Positions 1-11,814 of a stretch of 64,000 nucleotides of DNA are shown piece by piece. Position numbers and translations under genes: made by a program. The DNA lies in contig JAIORQ010000006.1 of the NCBI GenBank assembly GCA_021108035.1, forward strand, positions 40,987 to 104,986. Reading direction: 5' to 3'. Origin of the DNA: Bacteroidales bacterium (GTDB lineage Bacteria; Bacteroidota; Bacteroidia; Bacteroidales; JAADGE01). The notes under the pieces were generated by a model. That model had not been told where the DNA came from. It did not search any database and saw nothing but the letters and a program-made list of their open reading frames with translations. Numbering within the stretch: the first letter of the stretch is position 1; each line of letters opens with the position of its first letter.

Positions 1-267
1 TTATTTGCTCTGTGCCTGAATATTATATTATCAGATATTATATTATATAAATATATTTTGTTTGTCTTTCTTTTTACATTTATTATTCCGGCAATTGATA
101 ATCTTTTTAAATTATTTAAAATAAATTTGCCCCTTATTAGATATTTCACACATTTTTACGGTATGAATTCAGCACTGCTAATTGGATTTTTTAAATTTAT
201 ATCAGGAGTTAAGAGCGGAATTTGGCATCCTACCGGAAGGAATCAGGCAAAATCAAAATATTCTTAA
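1..267 (+). CDS. Glycosyltransferase family 2-like membrane protein, C-terminal part only
   Basis: Frame 1 is open from the first base to the TAA at 265-267, so this is the 3' end of a gene that begins before the window. The visible 88 residues contain hydrophobic stretches that look like membrane helices. They end with a segment of the type NSALLIGFFKFISG followed by SGIWHPTGR. This tail resembles the last helix and the tryptophan-proline-threonine-arginine ending of processive family 2 glycosyltransferases, which make cell-envelope polysaccharides at the inner membrane. The catalytic domain lies outside the window, so the family call rests on the tail alone. The next gene, ribBA, starts 18 bases later on the same strand and may be co-transcribed. 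Confidence 0.6.
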   Translation, partial: LFALCLNIILSDIILYKYILFVFLFTFIIPAIDNLFKLFKINLPLIRYFTHFYGMNSALLIGFFKFISGVKSGIWHPTGRNQAKSKYS

Positions 268-285
268 TTATTTCAAATAAATAAA

Positions 286-1518
286 ATGTCAGAAAATACA
301 ATACAATCCCAACTAAATACAATAGAAGAAGCTATTGAAGCCATAAAAAACGGCGAAATTATTATCGTTGTTGATGATGAAGACAGAGAAAATGAAGGTG
401 ACTTTATAACATCTGCTGAATTGATTACAGCCGAGAAAGTTAATTTTATGGCAAAATACGGAAGAGGTCTGATTTGTGCTGCAATTCCTGAAACAAGATG
501 TGTCGAATTAGACCTTGAATTAATGATCGGAAAACAAAACAACACATCATTACATGAAACACCTTTTACGGTTTCTGTTGATTTAATCGGACAAGGATGT
601 ACAACAGGAATTTCTGCAAGTGACCGAGCAAAAACTATAAAAGCTCTTGTTACTGAATCAACTCAAGCTCAAGATCTTGGTCGTCCCGGACATATTTTCC
701 CGTTAAAATCAAAAAATCCGGGTGTTTTGAGACGTACCGGACATACTGAAGCTACTGTTGATATAACCCGTCTTGCAGGACTTGAACCGGGAGGTGCTTT
801 AGTTGAAATCATGAATGATGACGGTACAATGGCTCGCCTCCCCGATTTGCTTATAGTTGCCGAAAAATTTGATCTTAAAATTATTTCGATAAAAGACCTT
901 ATTGCATACAGATTAAAAACAGAATCGTTAATTGAAAGAGGTGAAAAAGTAAAAATGCCTACTGAATACGGTGATTTTGATCTGATCCCTTATAAGCAAA
1001 TTTCTAACGGATTGGAGCACTCTGCTCTTATAAAAGGCAAATGGGAAAAAGATGAACCTATCTTGGTAAGGGTACATTCTTCTTGTGTTACAGGAGATAT
1101 TTTCGGATCTAAAAGATGCGATTGCGGTGATCAATTGCATGAAGCTATGCGTATGGTTGAAAAAGAAGGGAAAGGATTGGTCTTATATATGAATCAAGAA
1201 GGCAGAGGAATAGGTTATTTCAATAAAATAAAAACATATAAACTGCAAGAACAAGGCTATGATACAGTAGAAGCCAATCATAAACTCGGTTTTGAAGATG
1301 ATGAAAGAGATTATGGTGTAGGCGCACAAATCCTCAGAGATTTAGGAATTTGCAAAATAAAATTAATGACTAATAATCCGGTAAAAAGAGCGGGGCTTGA
1401 GGGATACGGATTAAAAATCGTAGAAGCAGTTCCTATTGAGATAGATACTAATAAGTATAATCAATTTTATATGGAAACCAAAAAAATTAAAATGGGACAT
1501 GATCTTAAAAAGGTTTAA
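286..1518 (+). CDS. ribBA: Bifunctional DHBP synthase / GTP cyclohydrolase II (riboflavin biosynthesis)
   Basis: This 410-residue enzyme makes both riboflavin precursors. The N-terminal half forms 3,4-dihydroxy-2-butanone 4-phosphate from ribulose 5-phosphate; the C-terminal half opens GTP to the diaminopyrimidine. The first domain shows [13 protein letters not shown] at residues 28-40, then GRPGHIFPL and RTGHTEAT. The second shows the zinc-site cysteines of [14 protein letters not shown] from about residue 266, followed by NQEGRGIG and [10 protein letters not shown]. Both sets of catalytic motifs look intact and the length is normal for RibBA fusions. It is a cytoplasmic enzyme. It follows the glycosyltransferase end after 18 bases, and no FMN riboswitch fits in that space. 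The start at 286 precedes the first conserved region by a normal distance. Confidence 0.97.
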   Translation: MSENTIQSQLNTIEEAIEAIKNGEIIIVVDDEDRENEGDFITSAELITAEKVNFMAKYGRGLICAAIPETRCVELDLELMIGKQNNTSLHETPFTVSVDLIGQGCTTGISASDRAKTIKALVTESTQAQDLGRPGHIFPLKSKNPGVLRRTGHTEATVDITRLAGLEPGGALVEIMNDDGTMARLPDLLIVAEKFDLKIISIKDLIAYRLKTESLIERGEKVKMPTEYGDFDLIPYKQISNGLEHSALIKGKWEKDEPILVRVHSSCVTGDIFGSKRCDCGDQLHEAMRMVEKEGKGLVLYMNQEGRGIGYFNKIKTYKLQEQGYDTVEANHKLGFEDDERDYGVGAQILRDLGICKIKLMTNNPVKRAGLEGYGLKIVEAVPIEIDTNKYNQFYMETKKIKMGHDLKKV

Positions 1519-1582
1519 TCATAAGTTAATAGCCGGCTTACATTACTATATTGGTTCTCCGCGAATTTAGCCGTACATTATC

Positions 1583-1623
1583 AAATGATAGAATGATAGA
1601 ATGCTGCAATGCTATAATAAATG
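1583..1623. repeat. Short-period intergenic repeat
   Basis: Between ribBA and the next gene, an imperfect 8-9 base unit of the form AATGATAGA is iterated about four times. The last copies decay to TGCTGCAATGCTATAATAA. A related string (CTGCAATGCTTGAATGATA) lies between rpoC and rpoB near 7478-7496, and similar short-period strings recur elsewhere in the window. No gene is visible in the rest of this gap. Confidence 0.6.
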
Positions 1624-1724
1624 TCTAATTCAAAAACATTATTTCTCAAAACAGACATCACATCGCCCAAGATGCTTATTATCAGCATATTAATTATCAA
1701 ATAAAATAATAGCAGAACTACTAT

Positions 1725-2624
1725 ATGAAAAAATACGATGTAGTCATTTTAACAACGAAAGAATTTCATGATCCCAAAGATACTGATTGGTATATAAAAC
1801 AAGTTCTTCAAGAAGATAAATTTGTTCAAAAGGCACTTGAAAAAAAAGGTCTTAAAGTTACACGCACTTATTGGGATAATCCTGATTTTGACTTTTCAAC
1901 TTCAAAAATTACACTTTTCAGATCAGTTTGGGATTATTTTCATCGTTTTGATGAATTTTCAAAATGGTTAGATAATGTTAATACCAAAACAAAATTGATT
2001 AACAGCCCTGAACTTATTTATTGGAACATTGATAAACATTACCTGAATGATTTATCTGAAAAGGGAATAAATATACCACCTACAATCTTTATGGAAAAAG
2101 GAGACAGAAGAAGTTTAAAAGACTTACATCTGAAAACGGGGTGGTCGGAAACGGTATTAAAACCGACTGTTTCAGGTGCGGGAAGACATACATATAAATT
2201 AAGTGTAAACAATATTGATTCTCATGAAAATATCTACCGGGAATTAATTGATAATGAATCAATGATACTTCAAGAATATCAAAACAACATTACTGAAAAA
2301 GGAGAAGCTGCTTTTATTCTTTTCAACGGAAAATTCAGTCATTCACTCTTAAAAAAAGCAAAACCGGGTGATTTCAGGGTACAGGATGATTTTGGAGGTA
2401 CTGTTCATACTTATGATGCGAAACCTGAAGAAATAAAATTTGCAGAAAAAGTTGTATCAATATGCTCTCCCCTGCCTTTATACGCAAGAGTGGATATAAT
2501 CAGGGATAACAATAATAAATCGGCAATAGGGGAATTGGAATTAATTGAACCTGAATTGTGGTTCAGATATCATCCGTCTGCTGCTGATGTATTTGCTGAT
2601 GCAATAATTGAAATACTTCAGTAA
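1725..2624 (+). CDS. ATP-grasp domain protein, RimK/glutathione synthetase-like (DcsG type)
   Basis: This 299-residue cytoplasmic protein appears to belong to the ATP-grasp superfamily, whose members join a carboxylate to an amine or thiol using ATP. The N-terminal ~110 residues resemble a pre-ATP-grasp fold. Residues ~140-160 (ETVLKPTVSGAGRHTYKL) fit the first ATP-binding lysine and glycine loop. The C-terminal GELELIEPELWF fits the metal-binding Glu/Glu pattern. This arrangement is typical of the group containing the cycloserine-pathway ligase DcsG and many uncharacterised relatives. The substrate cannot be told from sequence. The gene stands alone, 206 bases after ribBA, and meets the minus-strand DUF3467 gene 7 bases past its stop. 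Confidence 0.75.
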   Translation: MKKYDVVILTTKEFHDPKDTDWYIKQVLQEDKFVQKALEKKGLKVTRTYWDNPDFDFSTSKITLFRSVWDYFHRFDEFSKWLDNVNTKTKLINSPELIYWNIDKHYLNDLSEKGINIPPTIFMEKGDRRSLKDLHLKTGWSETVLKPTVSGAGRHTYKLSVNNIDSHENIYRELIDNESMILQEYQNNITEKGEAAFILFNGKFSHSLLKKAKPGDFRVQDDFGGTVHTYDAKPEEIKFAEKVVSICSPLPLYARVDIIRDNNNKSAIGELELIEPELWFRYHPSAADVFADAIIEILQ

Positions 2625-2631
2625 GTACAAA

Positions 2632-2943
2632 TTAAGCTTTAGCTGTAGGCCCTCCGAAATTCATCGGTATTTTCGGTCCTTGATGGTCTTTGATCTCTCC
2701 AAAAGTTTTTTCATACTTTTTTACATTTTCATTTAATGCTTTTAATAATCTTTTAGCATTATCAGGTGATAAGATTATTCTTGATTTTACCGGAGCTTTT
2801 GGAATACCCGGCATCATTCTTACAAAATCAATAATAAATTCTGAAGTAGAATGAGAAATTACTGCGAGATTTGCATAAGTACCTTGTGCAACTTCGTCAT
2901 TAAGTTCAATGTTTAAACCGCCTTTATTTTCTTTATTTTCCAT
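2632..2943 (-). CDS. DUF3467 domain-containing protein
   Basis: This small 103-residue protein has no signal peptide or membrane segment. The core, with IIDFVRMMPGIP followed by AKRLLKALNENVKKYE, matches my recollection of DUF3467 proteins, small uncharacterised proteins common in Bacteroidota. The position just downstream of rpoC on the same strand is a conserved neighbourhood in the phylum and supports the call. Its function is unknown. A 244-base gap holding an inverted repeat separates it from rpoC, so it may be transcribed separately or by read-through. Confidence 0.8.
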   Translation of the reverse strand: MENKENKGGLNIELNDEVAQGTYANLAVISHSTSEFIIDFVRMMPGIPKAPVKSRIILSPDNAKRLLKALNENVKKYEKTFGEIKDHQGPKIPMNFGGPTAKA

Positions 2944-3040
2944 AATATATTATCTTTTTATTATATAGCATTATAGCATTTATCAATGTTCCTTTTAATT
3001 CATAGCAGAACCTTTATTATTAATGAATTGTTACAAATTA

Positions 3041-3107
3041 AGGGTTACGAGTTACAAGTTATAAGATGTTGATTTATTAACTTAAAAAACTTGAAACCTG
3101 TAACCCT
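3041..3107 (-). repeat. Imperfect inverted repeat downstream of rpoC
   Basis: The 20-base arms at 3041-3060 and 3088-3107 match at 17 of 20 positions, with a 27-base spacer. It lies about 80-150 bases past the rpoC stop on the minus strand. It could be a weak terminator or processing hairpin, but no clear U-run follows the stem. The left arm itself looks like a short-period repeat (GGGTTACGAGTTACAAGTTA). Confidence 0.5.
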
Positions 3108-3187
3108 CAACTCGAAATTTAATAAAAAGATTTTTCTCTCTTGTATGAGAACTAACAAAAATATTAAAAGACCTAACTCATAAATTC

Positions 3188-6100
3188 TTATTCATTATCT
3201 TCTTGAGTCAAGCTTTCGTATTCTTCATTAGAACCGATAATCATTTTATCATATTTCCTCATACCTGTCCCTGCAGGTATCTTATGCCCTACTATTACAT
3301 TTTCTTTCAATCCCAACAAGTAATCGGATTTTCCGGAAATAGCAGCCATATTCAATACTTTGGTTGTTTCTTGGAATGATGCTGCAGAAAGGAAACTTTT
3401 TGTTGCCAACGAAGCTTTAGTGATTCCTTGCAATACCGGCCTTGATGTAGCTTGAATGGTATCTCTTGCAACCATTAGTTTCTTATCTTTTCTTTTCAGT
3501 ATTGAATTCTCATTACTTAATTTTCTGTTTGAAATAATCTCTCCTGCTCTGTAATTTTCAGAATCACCTGTATCTTCAATTACTTTCATTCTGAAAACAT
3601 TATCATTTCCATCAATAAAATCCCATTTATCAATAATTTGTTTCTCTCTGAACAATGTATCTCCTGCATCTTCTATCTCAACTTTTTTCATCATTTGACG
3701 AACAATAACTTCAAAATGTTTATCGTTTATCTTCACACCTTGCATTCTATATACTTCTTGAACTTCATTAACAATATGTTCTTGAACTTTTGTAGCACCC
3801 ATAATATCAAGGATATCTTTAGGTGTAACAGCTCCGTCAGATAACGGCATTCCTGCTTTCACAAAATCACCCTGTTGCACTAAAATCTGTTTTGAAAGAG
3901 AAATATAATATTTTTTACTTTCACCGGTTTTTGAAGTAATAACTACACCTTTTTTGCCTCTTTTAATCTTATCGAATGATACAATACCGTCAATTTCAGA
4001 AACAGCAGCAGGATTTGAAGGATTTCTGGCTTCAACAAGTTCTGTAACTCGAGGCAAACCTCCGGTAATATCACCGGCTTTTCCTGAAATTCTCGGAATT
4101 TTTGCAATAATATCACCCTGAGTTATTGAATCTCCGTTATCAACAGACAAATGAGCATCTGCAGGTATGTTATAAGACCTTAATTCTTCACCGGTTTTAT
4201 CTAATACGGCAATTTCAGGATTCATACGTTTATCCTTGGTTTCAATTATTACCTTTTCAATATAATTTGTTTGCTCGTCTTTCTCAATCTTATAGGTTAC
4301 ACCCTCTGAAAGATGTTTGAAATCTACTTTACCTGTAAATTCTGAAATAATTAAAGCATTATAAGGATCCCATTCACAAATTACTTGTCCTTTAGACACT
4401 TCTCCGTCTTTAATATGTATTCTTGCACCGTACGGAATAGAATAATTAGTCAACATAATATCAGTATTTTTATCATGTATTTTTAATTCCGTCATACGGC
4501 TTACAACTATATCAAATTTTTCACCTTTTCTGTCAGCCTCAACAGTTCTAAGTTCTTCAAATTTTGCAATACCATCATATTTTGCAACAATACAGTTTTC
4601 AGAAGCAGCACCTCCCGCAACACCACCAACGTGGAATGTACGAAGTGTCAGCTGAGTTCCGGGTTCACCTATTGATTGAGCGGCAATAACACCAACAGCT
4701 TCTCCTTTTTGAACCATTCTTCCTGTTGATAAGTTTCTTCCGTAACATTTTGCACAAACTCCTTGTCGTGCCTCGCAAGTTAAAACTGATCTTACTTCAA
4801 CTCTTTCAATTGGAGATTCTTCAATTAACTTTGCTACTTCTTCAGTAACTTCTCCACCAGCTTCAACAATTATACTGTTATCGCTCGGATGGTAAATATC
4901 ATGAACAGTTGTTCGACCCAAAATTCTTTCATAAAGAGTCTCTACAACTTCATCTTTATTCATTATAGTACTTGCTGCCAAACCTCTTAATGTTCCGCAA
5001 TCTTCTCCTGTTATTACTACATCTTGAGCAACATCAACTAATCTTCTTGTTAAATAACCTGCATCGGCTGTTTTAAGTGCTGTATCTGCCAAACCTTTTC
5101 TTGCACCGTGAGTAGATATAAAATATTCCAATACAGATAATCCTTCTTTAAAGTTTGAAAGAATCGGGTTTTCAATAATTTGCCCGGTTGTTGCACCGGA
5201 TTTTTGAGGTTTAGCCATAAGGCCTCTCATACCTGAAAGCTGTCTGATTTGCTCTCGTGAACCCCTTGCTCCTGAATCTAACATCATGTAAACAGAATTA
5301 AATCCTTGTTTGTCAGAACTAATCTCGTTCATAACTTGTTGGGTTAATTTTGCATTAGCATGTGTCCATATGTCAATAATCTGATTATATCTTTCATTAT
5401 TAGCAATGAAACCCATATTAAAGTTGTTCATCACTTCTTCAACTTGCTCATATCCTTCTTCGAGCAATTCAGATTTTGTTGCAGGTACGATAACATCACT
5501 CAAATTAAACGATAAACCACCTTCAAAAGCAGTTTTATAACCTAAAGCTTTAATATCATCAAGGAATTTTGCTGTTTTTGAAATCCCGCAAATTTGCAGG
5601 ACATTACCAATAATTCCTCTTAAAGATTTTTTTGTTAATAATTCATTAATATAACCTACTTCATCAGGTACAAGTTTATTAAAAATTACTCTGCCTACAG
5701 TTGTTTCAATTAATTCATCATTTACCTTAACTTTTATTATTGCATGAAGATCAACAGCATCTTCGTTGTAAGCAATAATAACTTCTTCGGGAGAATAAAA
5801 AGACAAGCCTTCTCCTTTTACTTTATATTCATCAGAATTTCTTCTGGATTTAGTAATATAATACAATCCTAAAACCATATCTTGTGAAGGTACTGTAATA
5901 GGAGCTCCGTTTGCCGGATTAAGAATATTATGAGATGCCAACATCAACATTTGTGCTTCAATTACGGCATCATTTCCGAGAGGTAAATGTACCGCCATCT
6001 GGTCACCGTCAAAGTCAGCATTAAAAGCCGTACATACAAGCGGGTGTAATTGAATTGCTTTTCCTTCGATCAGTTTCGGTTGAAAAGCTTGAATCCCCAG

Positions 6101-7429
6101 CCTATGCAATGTAGGTGCACGGTTTAATAATACCGGATGTCCTTTTAATATATTTTCAAGAATATCCCAAACAACAGCATCTCTTCTGTCAACAATCTTT
6201 TTTGCTGATTTAACCGTTTTTACTATACCTCTTTCTATTAATTTTCTTATGATAAAAGGTTTATATAACTCAGCAGCCATTTCTTTAGGCAAACCGCATT
6301 CGTGTAATTTAAGTTCCGGTCCTACAACAATAACAGAACGTGCAGAATAATCAACACGTTTACCCAATAGGTTTTGACGAAATCGCCCCTGCTTACCTTT
6401 AAGGCTGTCACTCAACGATTTAAGAGGTCTGTTTGCATCTGTTTTAACAGCACTTGATTTTCTTGAATTATCAAATAATGAATCAACTGCTTCTTGAAGC
6501 ATCCTTTTTTCATTTCTAAGAATCACTTCAGGTGCTTTAATCTCAATAAGTCTTTTTAATCTGTTATTTCTGATGATAACTCTTCTGTACAGATCATTTA
6601 AATCTGATGTAGCAAATCTGCCCCCGTCAAGCGGAACCAAAGGTCTCAATTCAGGAGGAATAACCGGCAAAACTTTTATAATCATCCATTCCGGTTTATT
6701 AATATTTTTAGATGCTTGAAGAGCTTGAACAACTTGAAGCCTTTTTAATGCTTGACTTTTTCTTTGTTGAGATGTTTCGTTATTTGCTCTGTCTTTTAAC
6801 TCATATGATAATTCATCAAGGTTAATCCTTTTTAATAAATCCTCTACTGCATCAGCACCCATTTTTGCTACAAATTTGTTAGGATCATCATCTTCCAACA
6901 AATGATTATCTTTAGGCAAAGTCTCAAGAATATCAATATATTCTTCTTCTGTTAAAAAATCTAAAAAATTAATACCGTCTTCCTGTTTTACACCCGGTTG
7001 AACAACAAGATACTTCTCATAATAAATAATTGAATTAAGTTTCTTTGTAGGTATTCCGAGCAAATAACCCAATTTATTCGGTAATGATCTGAAATACCAC
7101 AAATGAACAACAGGAACTACCAAAGATATATGTCCTACTCTTTCTCTTCTAACCTTTTTTTCGGTTACTTCAACACCACATCTGTCACAAACGATTCCTT
7201 TATATCTGATTCTTTTGTATTTACCGCAATGACATTCGTAATCTTTTACAGGTCCGAAAATTCTTTCACAAAACAATCCGTCTCTCTCCGGCTTATACGT
7301 TCTGTAATTAATAGTTTCGGGTTTTAGAACTTCACCGCTTGAACGTTCTAATATTTCTTCGGGAGAAGATAAACTAATTACAACTTTTGAAAAATCAATA
7401 GTAGCTTTTGTTTTTTGTCTGAAAGCCAT
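3188..7429 (-). CDS. rpoC: DNA-directed RNA polymerase subunit beta'
   Basis: This 1413-residue protein is the catalytic beta' subunit of RNA polymerase. The N-terminal zinc site is visible as C66, C68, C81 and C84 ([20 protein letters not shown]). The magnesium-binding NADFDGD lies near residues 469-475. A second zinc site shows as [11 protein letters not shown]. The C-terminus retains the conserved hybrid-barrel and trigger-loop regions, for example [16 protein letters not shown]. The length is typical for Bacteroidota. It follows rpoB by 71 bases and is the last core gene of the operon. No frameshift or truncation is seen. Confidence 0.99.
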   Translation of the reverse strand: MAFRQKTKATIDFSKVVISLSSPEEILERSSGEVLKPETINYRTYKPERDGLFCERIFGPVKDYECHCGKYKRIRYKGIVCDRCGVEVTEKKVRRERVGHISLVVPVVHLWYFRSLPNKLGYLLGIPTKKLNSIIYYEKYLVVQPGVKQEDGINFLDFLTEEEYIDILETLPKDNHLLEDDDPNKFVAKMGADAVEDLLKRINLDELSYELKDRANNETSQQRKSQALKRLQVVQALQASKNINKPEWMIIKVLPVIPPELRPLVPLDGGRFATSDLNDLYRRVIIRNNRLKRLIEIKAPEVILRNEKRMLQEAVDSLFDNSRKSSAVKTDANRPLKSLSDSLKGKQGRFRQNLLGKRVDYSARSVIVVGPELKLHECGLPKEMAAELYKPFIIRKLIERGIVKTVKSAKKIVDRRDAVVWDILENILKGHPVLLNRAPTLHRLGIQAFQPKLIEGKAIQLHPLVCTAFNADFDGDQMAVHLPLGNDAVIEAQMLMLASHNILNPANGAPITVPSQDMVLGLYYITKSRRNSDEYKVKGEGLSFYSPEEVIIAYNEDAVDLHAIIKVKVNDELIETTVGRVIFNKLVPDEVGYINELLTKKSLRGIIGNVLQICGISKTAKFLDDIKALGYKTAFEGGLSFNLSDVIVPATKSELLEEGYEQVEEVMNNFNMGFIANNERYNQIIDIWTHANAKLTQQVMNEISSDKQGFNSVYMMLDSGARGSREQIRQLSGMRGLMAKPQKSGATTGQIIENPILSNFKEGLSVLEYFISTHGARKGLADTALKTADAGYLTRRLVDVAQDVVITGEDCGTLRGLAASTIMNKDEVVETLYERILGRTTVHDIYHPSDNSIIVEAGGEVTEEVAKLIEESPIERVEVRSVLTCEARQGVCAKCYGRNLSTGRMVQKGEAVGVIAAQSIGEPGTQLTLRTFHVGGVAGGAASENCIVAKYDGIAKFEELRTVEADRKGEKFDIVVSRMTELKIHDKNTDIMLTNYSIPYGARIHIKDGEVSKGQVICEWDPYNALIISEFTGKVDFKHLSEGVTYKIEKDEQTNYIEKVIIETKDKRMNPEIAVLDKTGEELRSYNIPADAHLSVDNGDSITQGDIIAKIPRISGKAGDITGGLPRVTELVEARNPSNPAAVSEIDGIVSFDKIKRGKKGVVITSKTGESKKYYISLSKQILVQQGDFVKAGMPLSDGAVTPKDILDIMGATKVQEHIVNEVQEVYRMQGVKINDKHFEVIVRQMMKKVEIEDAGDTLFREKQIIDKWDFIDGNDNVFRMKVIEDTGDSENYRAGEIISNRKLSNENSILKRKDKKLMVARDTIQATSRPVLQGITKASLATKSFLSAASFQETTKVLNMAAISGKSDYLLGLKENVIVGHKIPAGTGMRKYDKMIIGSNEEYESLTQEDNE

Positions 7430-7500
7430 ATTACTTTTATTTATATAATATTAAAAGTTCTACTTTAATACAATTCTGCAATGCTTGAATGATATAATAA

Positions 7501-10500
7501 TTATTCTAAACTAATACGTAAGCCTAAGCCTCTTAACTCATGTAAAATGACTTTGAATGATTCAGGCACACCCGGTTTAGGCAATGTTTTACCTTTTACA
7601 ATAGATTCATATGCTTTAGCTCTTCCGATAACATCATCAGATTTTACAGTCAGCATTTCTTGTAAAATATTTGCTGCCCCAAATGCTTCAAGTGCCCAAA
7701 CTTCCATTTCACCAAATCTTTGTCCTCCAAATTGAGCTTTACCTCCGAGAGGTTGTTGTGTAATCAATGAATACGGTCCTATTGAACGAGCATGCATTTT
7801 ATCGTCAACCATATGTCCTAATTTCAACATATAAATAACACCGACAGTAGCCGGTTGATGGAAACGTTTTCCTGTTCCGCCGTCATATAAATATGTTTTC
7901 CCGTAACGAGTAAGGCCTGCTTTATCTGTATATTTATTTATGTCATCAATTGTAGCACCGTCAAAAATCGGTGTAAAGAACTTTACACCTAATTTTAAAC
8001 CTGCCCAACCGAGAACAGTTTCATAAATTTGTCCTAAGTTCATCCTTGAAGGTACACCAAGCGGGTTTAAAACTATATCAACAGGAGTACCGTCTTCTAA
8101 GAAAGGCATATCTTCATCTCTGACAATTCTTGCAACAATACCTTTGTTTCCGTGACGTCCCGCCATTTTATCTCCAACTTTAACCTTACGTTTCTTTGCA
8201 ATATAAACCTTTGCTAATTGTACTATACCAATAGGTAATTCATCCCCGACAGTGATGCTGTATTTCTTACGTTTATAATGACTTTGAATTTTTTTATAAC
8301 GAATTGAGTAGTTATGAAGTAAACGTTCGATAAGTCTGTTTGCTTTTTGCTCAGTAGTCCAATCCGACTGATAAATTGTCATATAATCAATCTCTTTCAA
8401 CTTTTTGAGAGCAAATTTCTTTCCTTTTGCAACTATTTCAGTATCAAGAAAATCATGAACACCTTGTGATGTTTTTCCGTTTACTAATATAAATAATTTA
8501 TCAATTAATTTATCTGTTAAAATTGATATTTCTCTTTCAAGTTCAAAATCAATCTTATCTAATAAAGGTTTATCTGCATTTTTCATTTTCCTGTTTTTCA
8601 AGGAACGAGAAAACAATTTTTTATTAATAACAACACCTTTTAATGATGGAGTTGCTTTTAATGAAGCATCTTTTACATCACCGGCTTTATCGCCGAAAAT
8701 TGCTCTTAAGAGTTTCTCTTCAGGTGAAGGATCAGATTCTCCTTTTGGTGTAATTTTGCCGATTAATATATCACCGGGATTAACATGAGCCCCAATTCTG
8801 ATCATTCCGTTTTCATCAAGTTGTCTTGTTGCTTCTTCGCTTACATTAGGAATATCCGGTGTTAATTCTTCCATTCCTCTTTTTGTATCTCTAACTTGCA
8901 ATAAGTGCTCTTCAACATGAATAGAAGTAAATACATCTTCCCTGACAACTCTTTGAGAAATAACAATTGCATCTTCAAAGTTATACCCTTTCCAAGGCAT
9001 AAATGCAACTTTAAGATTTTTTCCGAGTGCTAATTCAGCTTTATCAGTTGAGTAACCGTCGGTCAATATTTGGTCTTTAGTAACTTTATCGCCTTTTCTG
9101 ACAACAGGAAACAAGTTAACAGTAGTATTTTGATTTGTTTTTTTGAATTTCGGCAGATTATATCTTACTGTATCATCATCAAAACTAACAAATTTTTCAT
9201 CTTCTGATCTCGAATATCTTATAACAATTTCGTTAGCATCAACATACTCAACCACTCCTTCACCTTCAGCAAATATTTGATTTCGACCGTCTCGAACTAC
9301 CATTGGTTCAATACCTGTACCCACAATAGGAGAATCACAAGTAATTAATGGTACTGCTTGTCGCATCATGTTTGAACCCATTAAAGCCCTGTTCGCATCA
9401 TTATGTTCTAAAAATGGAATTAATGAAGCTGCAATGGATGCAATTTGATTTGGAGCAACGTCCATGTAATCAAGCTTTTCCTTCTCAATATTCGGAAAAT
9501 CACCATGTGATCTGGCTTTTATCCTTTCTGACTGCAATTCACCCTTTTCATCATAGTTTGAATTTGCTTGACCGATGATTTTATTATCTTCTTCTTCAGC
9601 ACTTAAATAGACAACACCTTTACTACTAATATCAACTTTTCCGGAAACAACTTTTCTGTAAGGAGTTTCAATAAACCCGAGAACATTAATTTTTGCATAT
9701 ACACAAAGAGACGAAATCAAACCGATATTCGGTCCTTCCGGTGTTTCAATCGGGCATAATCTTCCGTAATGTGTATAGTGAACATCTCTTACCTCAAATC
9801 CGGCTCTTTCTCTTGATAAACCACCCGGTCCAAGTGCAGACATTCTTCTTTTATGAGTCATCTCTGCTAATGGATTTGTTTGATCCATAAATTGAGATAA
9901 CTGATTTGTTCCGAAGAATGAATTAATAACAGATGATAAGGTCTTAGCATTTATCAAATCAATCGGTGTAAAAACCTCATTATCTCTTACATTCATTCTT
10001 TCCCTGATTGTTCTTGCCATTCTGGCCAAGCCAACACCAAATTGATTTGCCAATTGTTCTCCTACAGTTCTAACCCTTCTGTTACTTAGATGGTCAATAT
10101 CATCAACATCAATCTTAGAATTAATCAATTCAATAAGATACTTAATAATTGCAATGATATCTTCTTTAGTTAAAACCCTTGTTTCTTGCGGTATATCAAG
10201 ATTTAATTTTTTATTCATTTTATACCGCCCTACATCTCCGAGATCATATCTTTTATCAGAAAAGAATAAATTCTCAATAACATCTCTTGCAGTGGATTCA
10301 TCCGGAGGTTCAGCACTTCTTAATTGCCTGTAGATATATAAGACAGCTTCTTTTTCAGAGTTACAAGGATCTTTTTGAAGTGTACTGTAAATTAATGCAT
10401 AATCAATGGGGCTTTTTGTTTCTCTGTGTAACAAAATAGTTTTTGTCCCTGAATCAAAAATTTCATTAACATGACTTTCTTCAATAATAGTTTCCCTGTC

Positions 10501-11307
10501 AATAATAACTTCATTTCTTTCAATAGATACAACCTCACCTGTATCTTCATCTACAAAATCTTCAATCCATGACTTTAAAACCCTTGCAGCTAATTTCTTA
10601 CCGACTGATTCTTTTAAAGAAGCTTTCGTAACTTTAATTTCATCAGCGAGATCAAAAATCTCAAGAATTTCTTTATCACTTTCATAGCCGATAGCTCTTA
10701 AAAGTGTAGTTACCGGCAGCTTCTTTTTTCTGTCGATATATGCAAACATGACATTATTAATATCTGTTGCAAATTCAATCCAAGAACCTTTAAAAGGTAT
10801 AATTCGAGCTGAATATAATTTACTTCCGTTTGCATGAATGCTTTGACTGAAAAAGACACCGGGAGACCTGTGAAGTTGAGAAACTACAGCCCTTTCCGCA
10901 CCATTAATAATAAATGTTCCTTTGGGTGTCATATAAGGAACTTGGTCAAGATAAACATCTTGTATTACAGTATCAAAATCTTCATGTTCCGGATCGGTAC
11001 AATAAAGTTTTAATTTAGCTCTAAAAGGCAAGCTGTATGAAAGACCTCTTTCAAGACATTCATCTGTTGTATATCTTGGAGGATCTAAACTATAATCAAG
11101 AAATTCCAGAACAAAATTATTCCTTGTATCAGTAATAGGAAAATTATCTTCAAAAACGTTATATAAACCTTCCTTTTTCCTTTCTTTATGAGTTGAATTT
11201 AATTGAAAAAATTCCTGAAATGATTTTAGCTGAACTTCTAAAAAATCAGGATATTCAAGGGTTTTGCCGGTTGAAGCAAAATTTATTCTTTCTGTTGGAG
11301 ATGTCAT
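7501..11307 (-). CDS. rpoB: DNA-directed RNA polymerase subunit beta
   Basis: This 1268-residue beta subunit of RNA polymerase forms the other half of the active-site cleft. It contains the rifampicin-pocket region ([19 protein letters not shown] then [13 protein letters not shown]), with the sensitive-type residues kept as far as I can judge. Further on are [12 protein letters not shown] and the C-terminal clamp segment ending in LGLRISLE. The length is the usual size for Bacteroidota. It sits 95 bases downstream of rplL, a spacer that contains a hairpin (11349-11380), and 71 bases upstream of rpoC. All three are on the minus strand. Confidence 0.99.
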   Translation of the reverse strand: MTSPTERINFASTGKTLEYPDFLEVQLKSFQEFFQLNSTHKERKKEGLYNVFEDNFPITDTRNNFVLEFLDYSLDPPRYTTDECLERGLSYSLPFRAKLKLYCTDPEHEDFDTVIQDVYLDQVPYMTPKGTFIINGAERAVVSQLHRSPGVFFSQSIHANGSKLYSARIIPFKGSWIEFATDINNVMFAYIDRKKKLPVTTLLRAIGYESDKEILEIFDLADEIKVTKASLKESVGKKLAARVLKSWIEDFVDEDTGEVVSIERNEVIIDRETIIEESHVNEIFDSGTKTILLHRETKSPIDYALIYSTLQKDPCNSEKEAVLYIYRQLRSAEPPDESTARDVIENLFFSDKRYDLGDVGRYKMNKKLNLDIPQETRVLTKEDIIAIIKYLIELINSKIDVDDIDHLSNRRVRTVGEQLANQFGVGLARMARTIRERMNVRDNEVFTPIDLINAKTLSSVINSFFGTNQLSQFMDQTNPLAEMTHKRRMSALGPGGLSRERAGFEVRDVHYTHYGRLCPIETPEGPNIGLISSLCVYAKINVLGFIETPYRKVVSGKVDISSKGVVYLSAEEEDNKIIGQANSNYDEKGELQSERIKARSHGDFPNIEKEKLDYMDVAPNQIASIAASLIPFLEHNDANRALMGSNMMRQAVPLITCDSPIVGTGIEPMVVRDGRNQIFAEGEGVVEYVDANEIVIRYSRSEDEKFVSFDDDTVRYNLPKFKKTNQNTTVNLFPVVRKGDKVTKDQILTDGYSTDKAELALGKNLKVAFMPWKGYNFEDAIVISQRVVREDVFTSIHVEEHLLQVRDTKRGMEELTPDIPNVSEEATRQLDENGMIRIGAHVNPGDILIGKITPKGESDPSPEEKLLRAIFGDKAGDVKDASLKATPSLKGVVINKKLFSRSLKNRKMKNADKPLLDKIDFELEREISILTDKLIDKLFILVNGKTSQGVHDFLDTEIVAKGKKFALKKLKEIDYMTIYQSDWTTEQKANRLIERLLHNYSIRYKKIQSHYKRKKYSITVGDELPIGIVQLAKVYIAKKRKVKVGDKMAGRHGNKGIVARIVRDEDMPFLEDGTPVDIVLNPLGVPSRMNLGQIYETVLGWAGLKLGVKFFTPIFDGATIDDINKYTDKAGLTRYGKTYLYDGGTGKRFHQPATVGVIYMLKLGHMVDDKMHARSIGPYSLITQQPLGGKAQFGGQRFGEMEVWALEAFGAANILQEMLTVKSDDVIGRAKAYESIVKGKTLPKPGVPESFKVILHELRGLGLRISLE

Positions 11308-11348
11308 CGGCTTAAAGATTAAATAATTGTTTGTTAATTACAATAAAA

Positions 11349-11380
11349 GGTTTAGAGTTAAAAACCTTCAACTCTAAACC
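11349..11380 (-). promoter_or_regulatory. Hairpin in the rplL-rpoB spacer (possible attenuator or processing site)
   Basis: Perfect 11-base arms GGTTTAGAGTT (11349-11359) and AACTCTAAACC (11370-11380) enclose a 10-base loop. The stem begins about 22 bases after the rplL stop in the operon transcript. In E. coli the same spacer holds an attenuator and an RNase III site that lower polymerase relative to ribosomal protein output. A similar role here is inference. The AT-rich stem lacks a strong U-run, which makes a full terminator unlikely. Confidence 0.6.
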
Positions 11381-11402
11381 CTGCTTGACCGAAATTTATT
11401 TA

Positions 11403-11780
11403 TTATTTCAGTTCTACTTCAGCTCCTTCTCCTTCCAATTCAGTTTTTAAAGCTTCAGCTTCTTCTTTAGATACACCTTCTTTAATAGCAGAAGGAGCAC
11501 TGTCAACAATTTCTTTTGCTTCTTTTAAGCCGAGGCTTGTTAATTCTTTAACTTTTTTAACAACTTTTAATTTAGCAGGTCCTGCTGATTTTAAGATTAC
11601 ATCAAATTCAGTTTTTTCTTCTTCACTACCACCATCACCGGCAGCACCGGCAACAGCTACAGCTACAGGAGCAGCTGCAGGTTCAATTCCATATTCATCT
11701 TTAAGAATATCTGCTAATTCTTTAACTTCTTTTACAGTTAAATTAACTAATTGCTCTGCAAAATCTTTAATATTTGCCAT
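11403..11780 (-). CDS. rplL: 50S ribosomal protein L7/L12
   Basis: This 125-residue ribosomal stalk protein recruits translation GTPases. The N-terminal dimerisation helix region ([18 protein letters not shown]) is followed by an alanine/glycine-rich hinge. The conserved C-terminal domain contains [12 protein letters not shown] and [14 protein letters not shown]. The length is standard. It lies 34 bases after rplJ, as in other bacteria, where one L10 binds several L7/L12 dimers. Its coding sequence is rich in A/E/K codons, as expected for a highly expressed acidic protein. Confidence 0.99.
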   Translation of the reverse strand: MANIKDFAEQLVNLTVKEVKELADILKDEYGIEPAAAPVAVAVAGAAGDGGSEEEKTEFDVILKSAGPAKLKVVKKVKELTSLGLKEAKEIVDSAPSAIKEGVSKEEAEALKTELEGEGAEVELK

Positions 11781-11814
11781 TTTATTAAATTTTAAACTGT
11801 TTTATTTACTTTAA

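Noticed and set aside
268..285. FMN riboswitch before ribBA
   Set aside because: Only 18 bases separate ribBA from the upstream gene and none of the RFN element is seen.
273..545. Minus-strand frame antisense to the start of ribBA
   Set aside because: It lies within a well-conserved ribBA coding region and has no family features.
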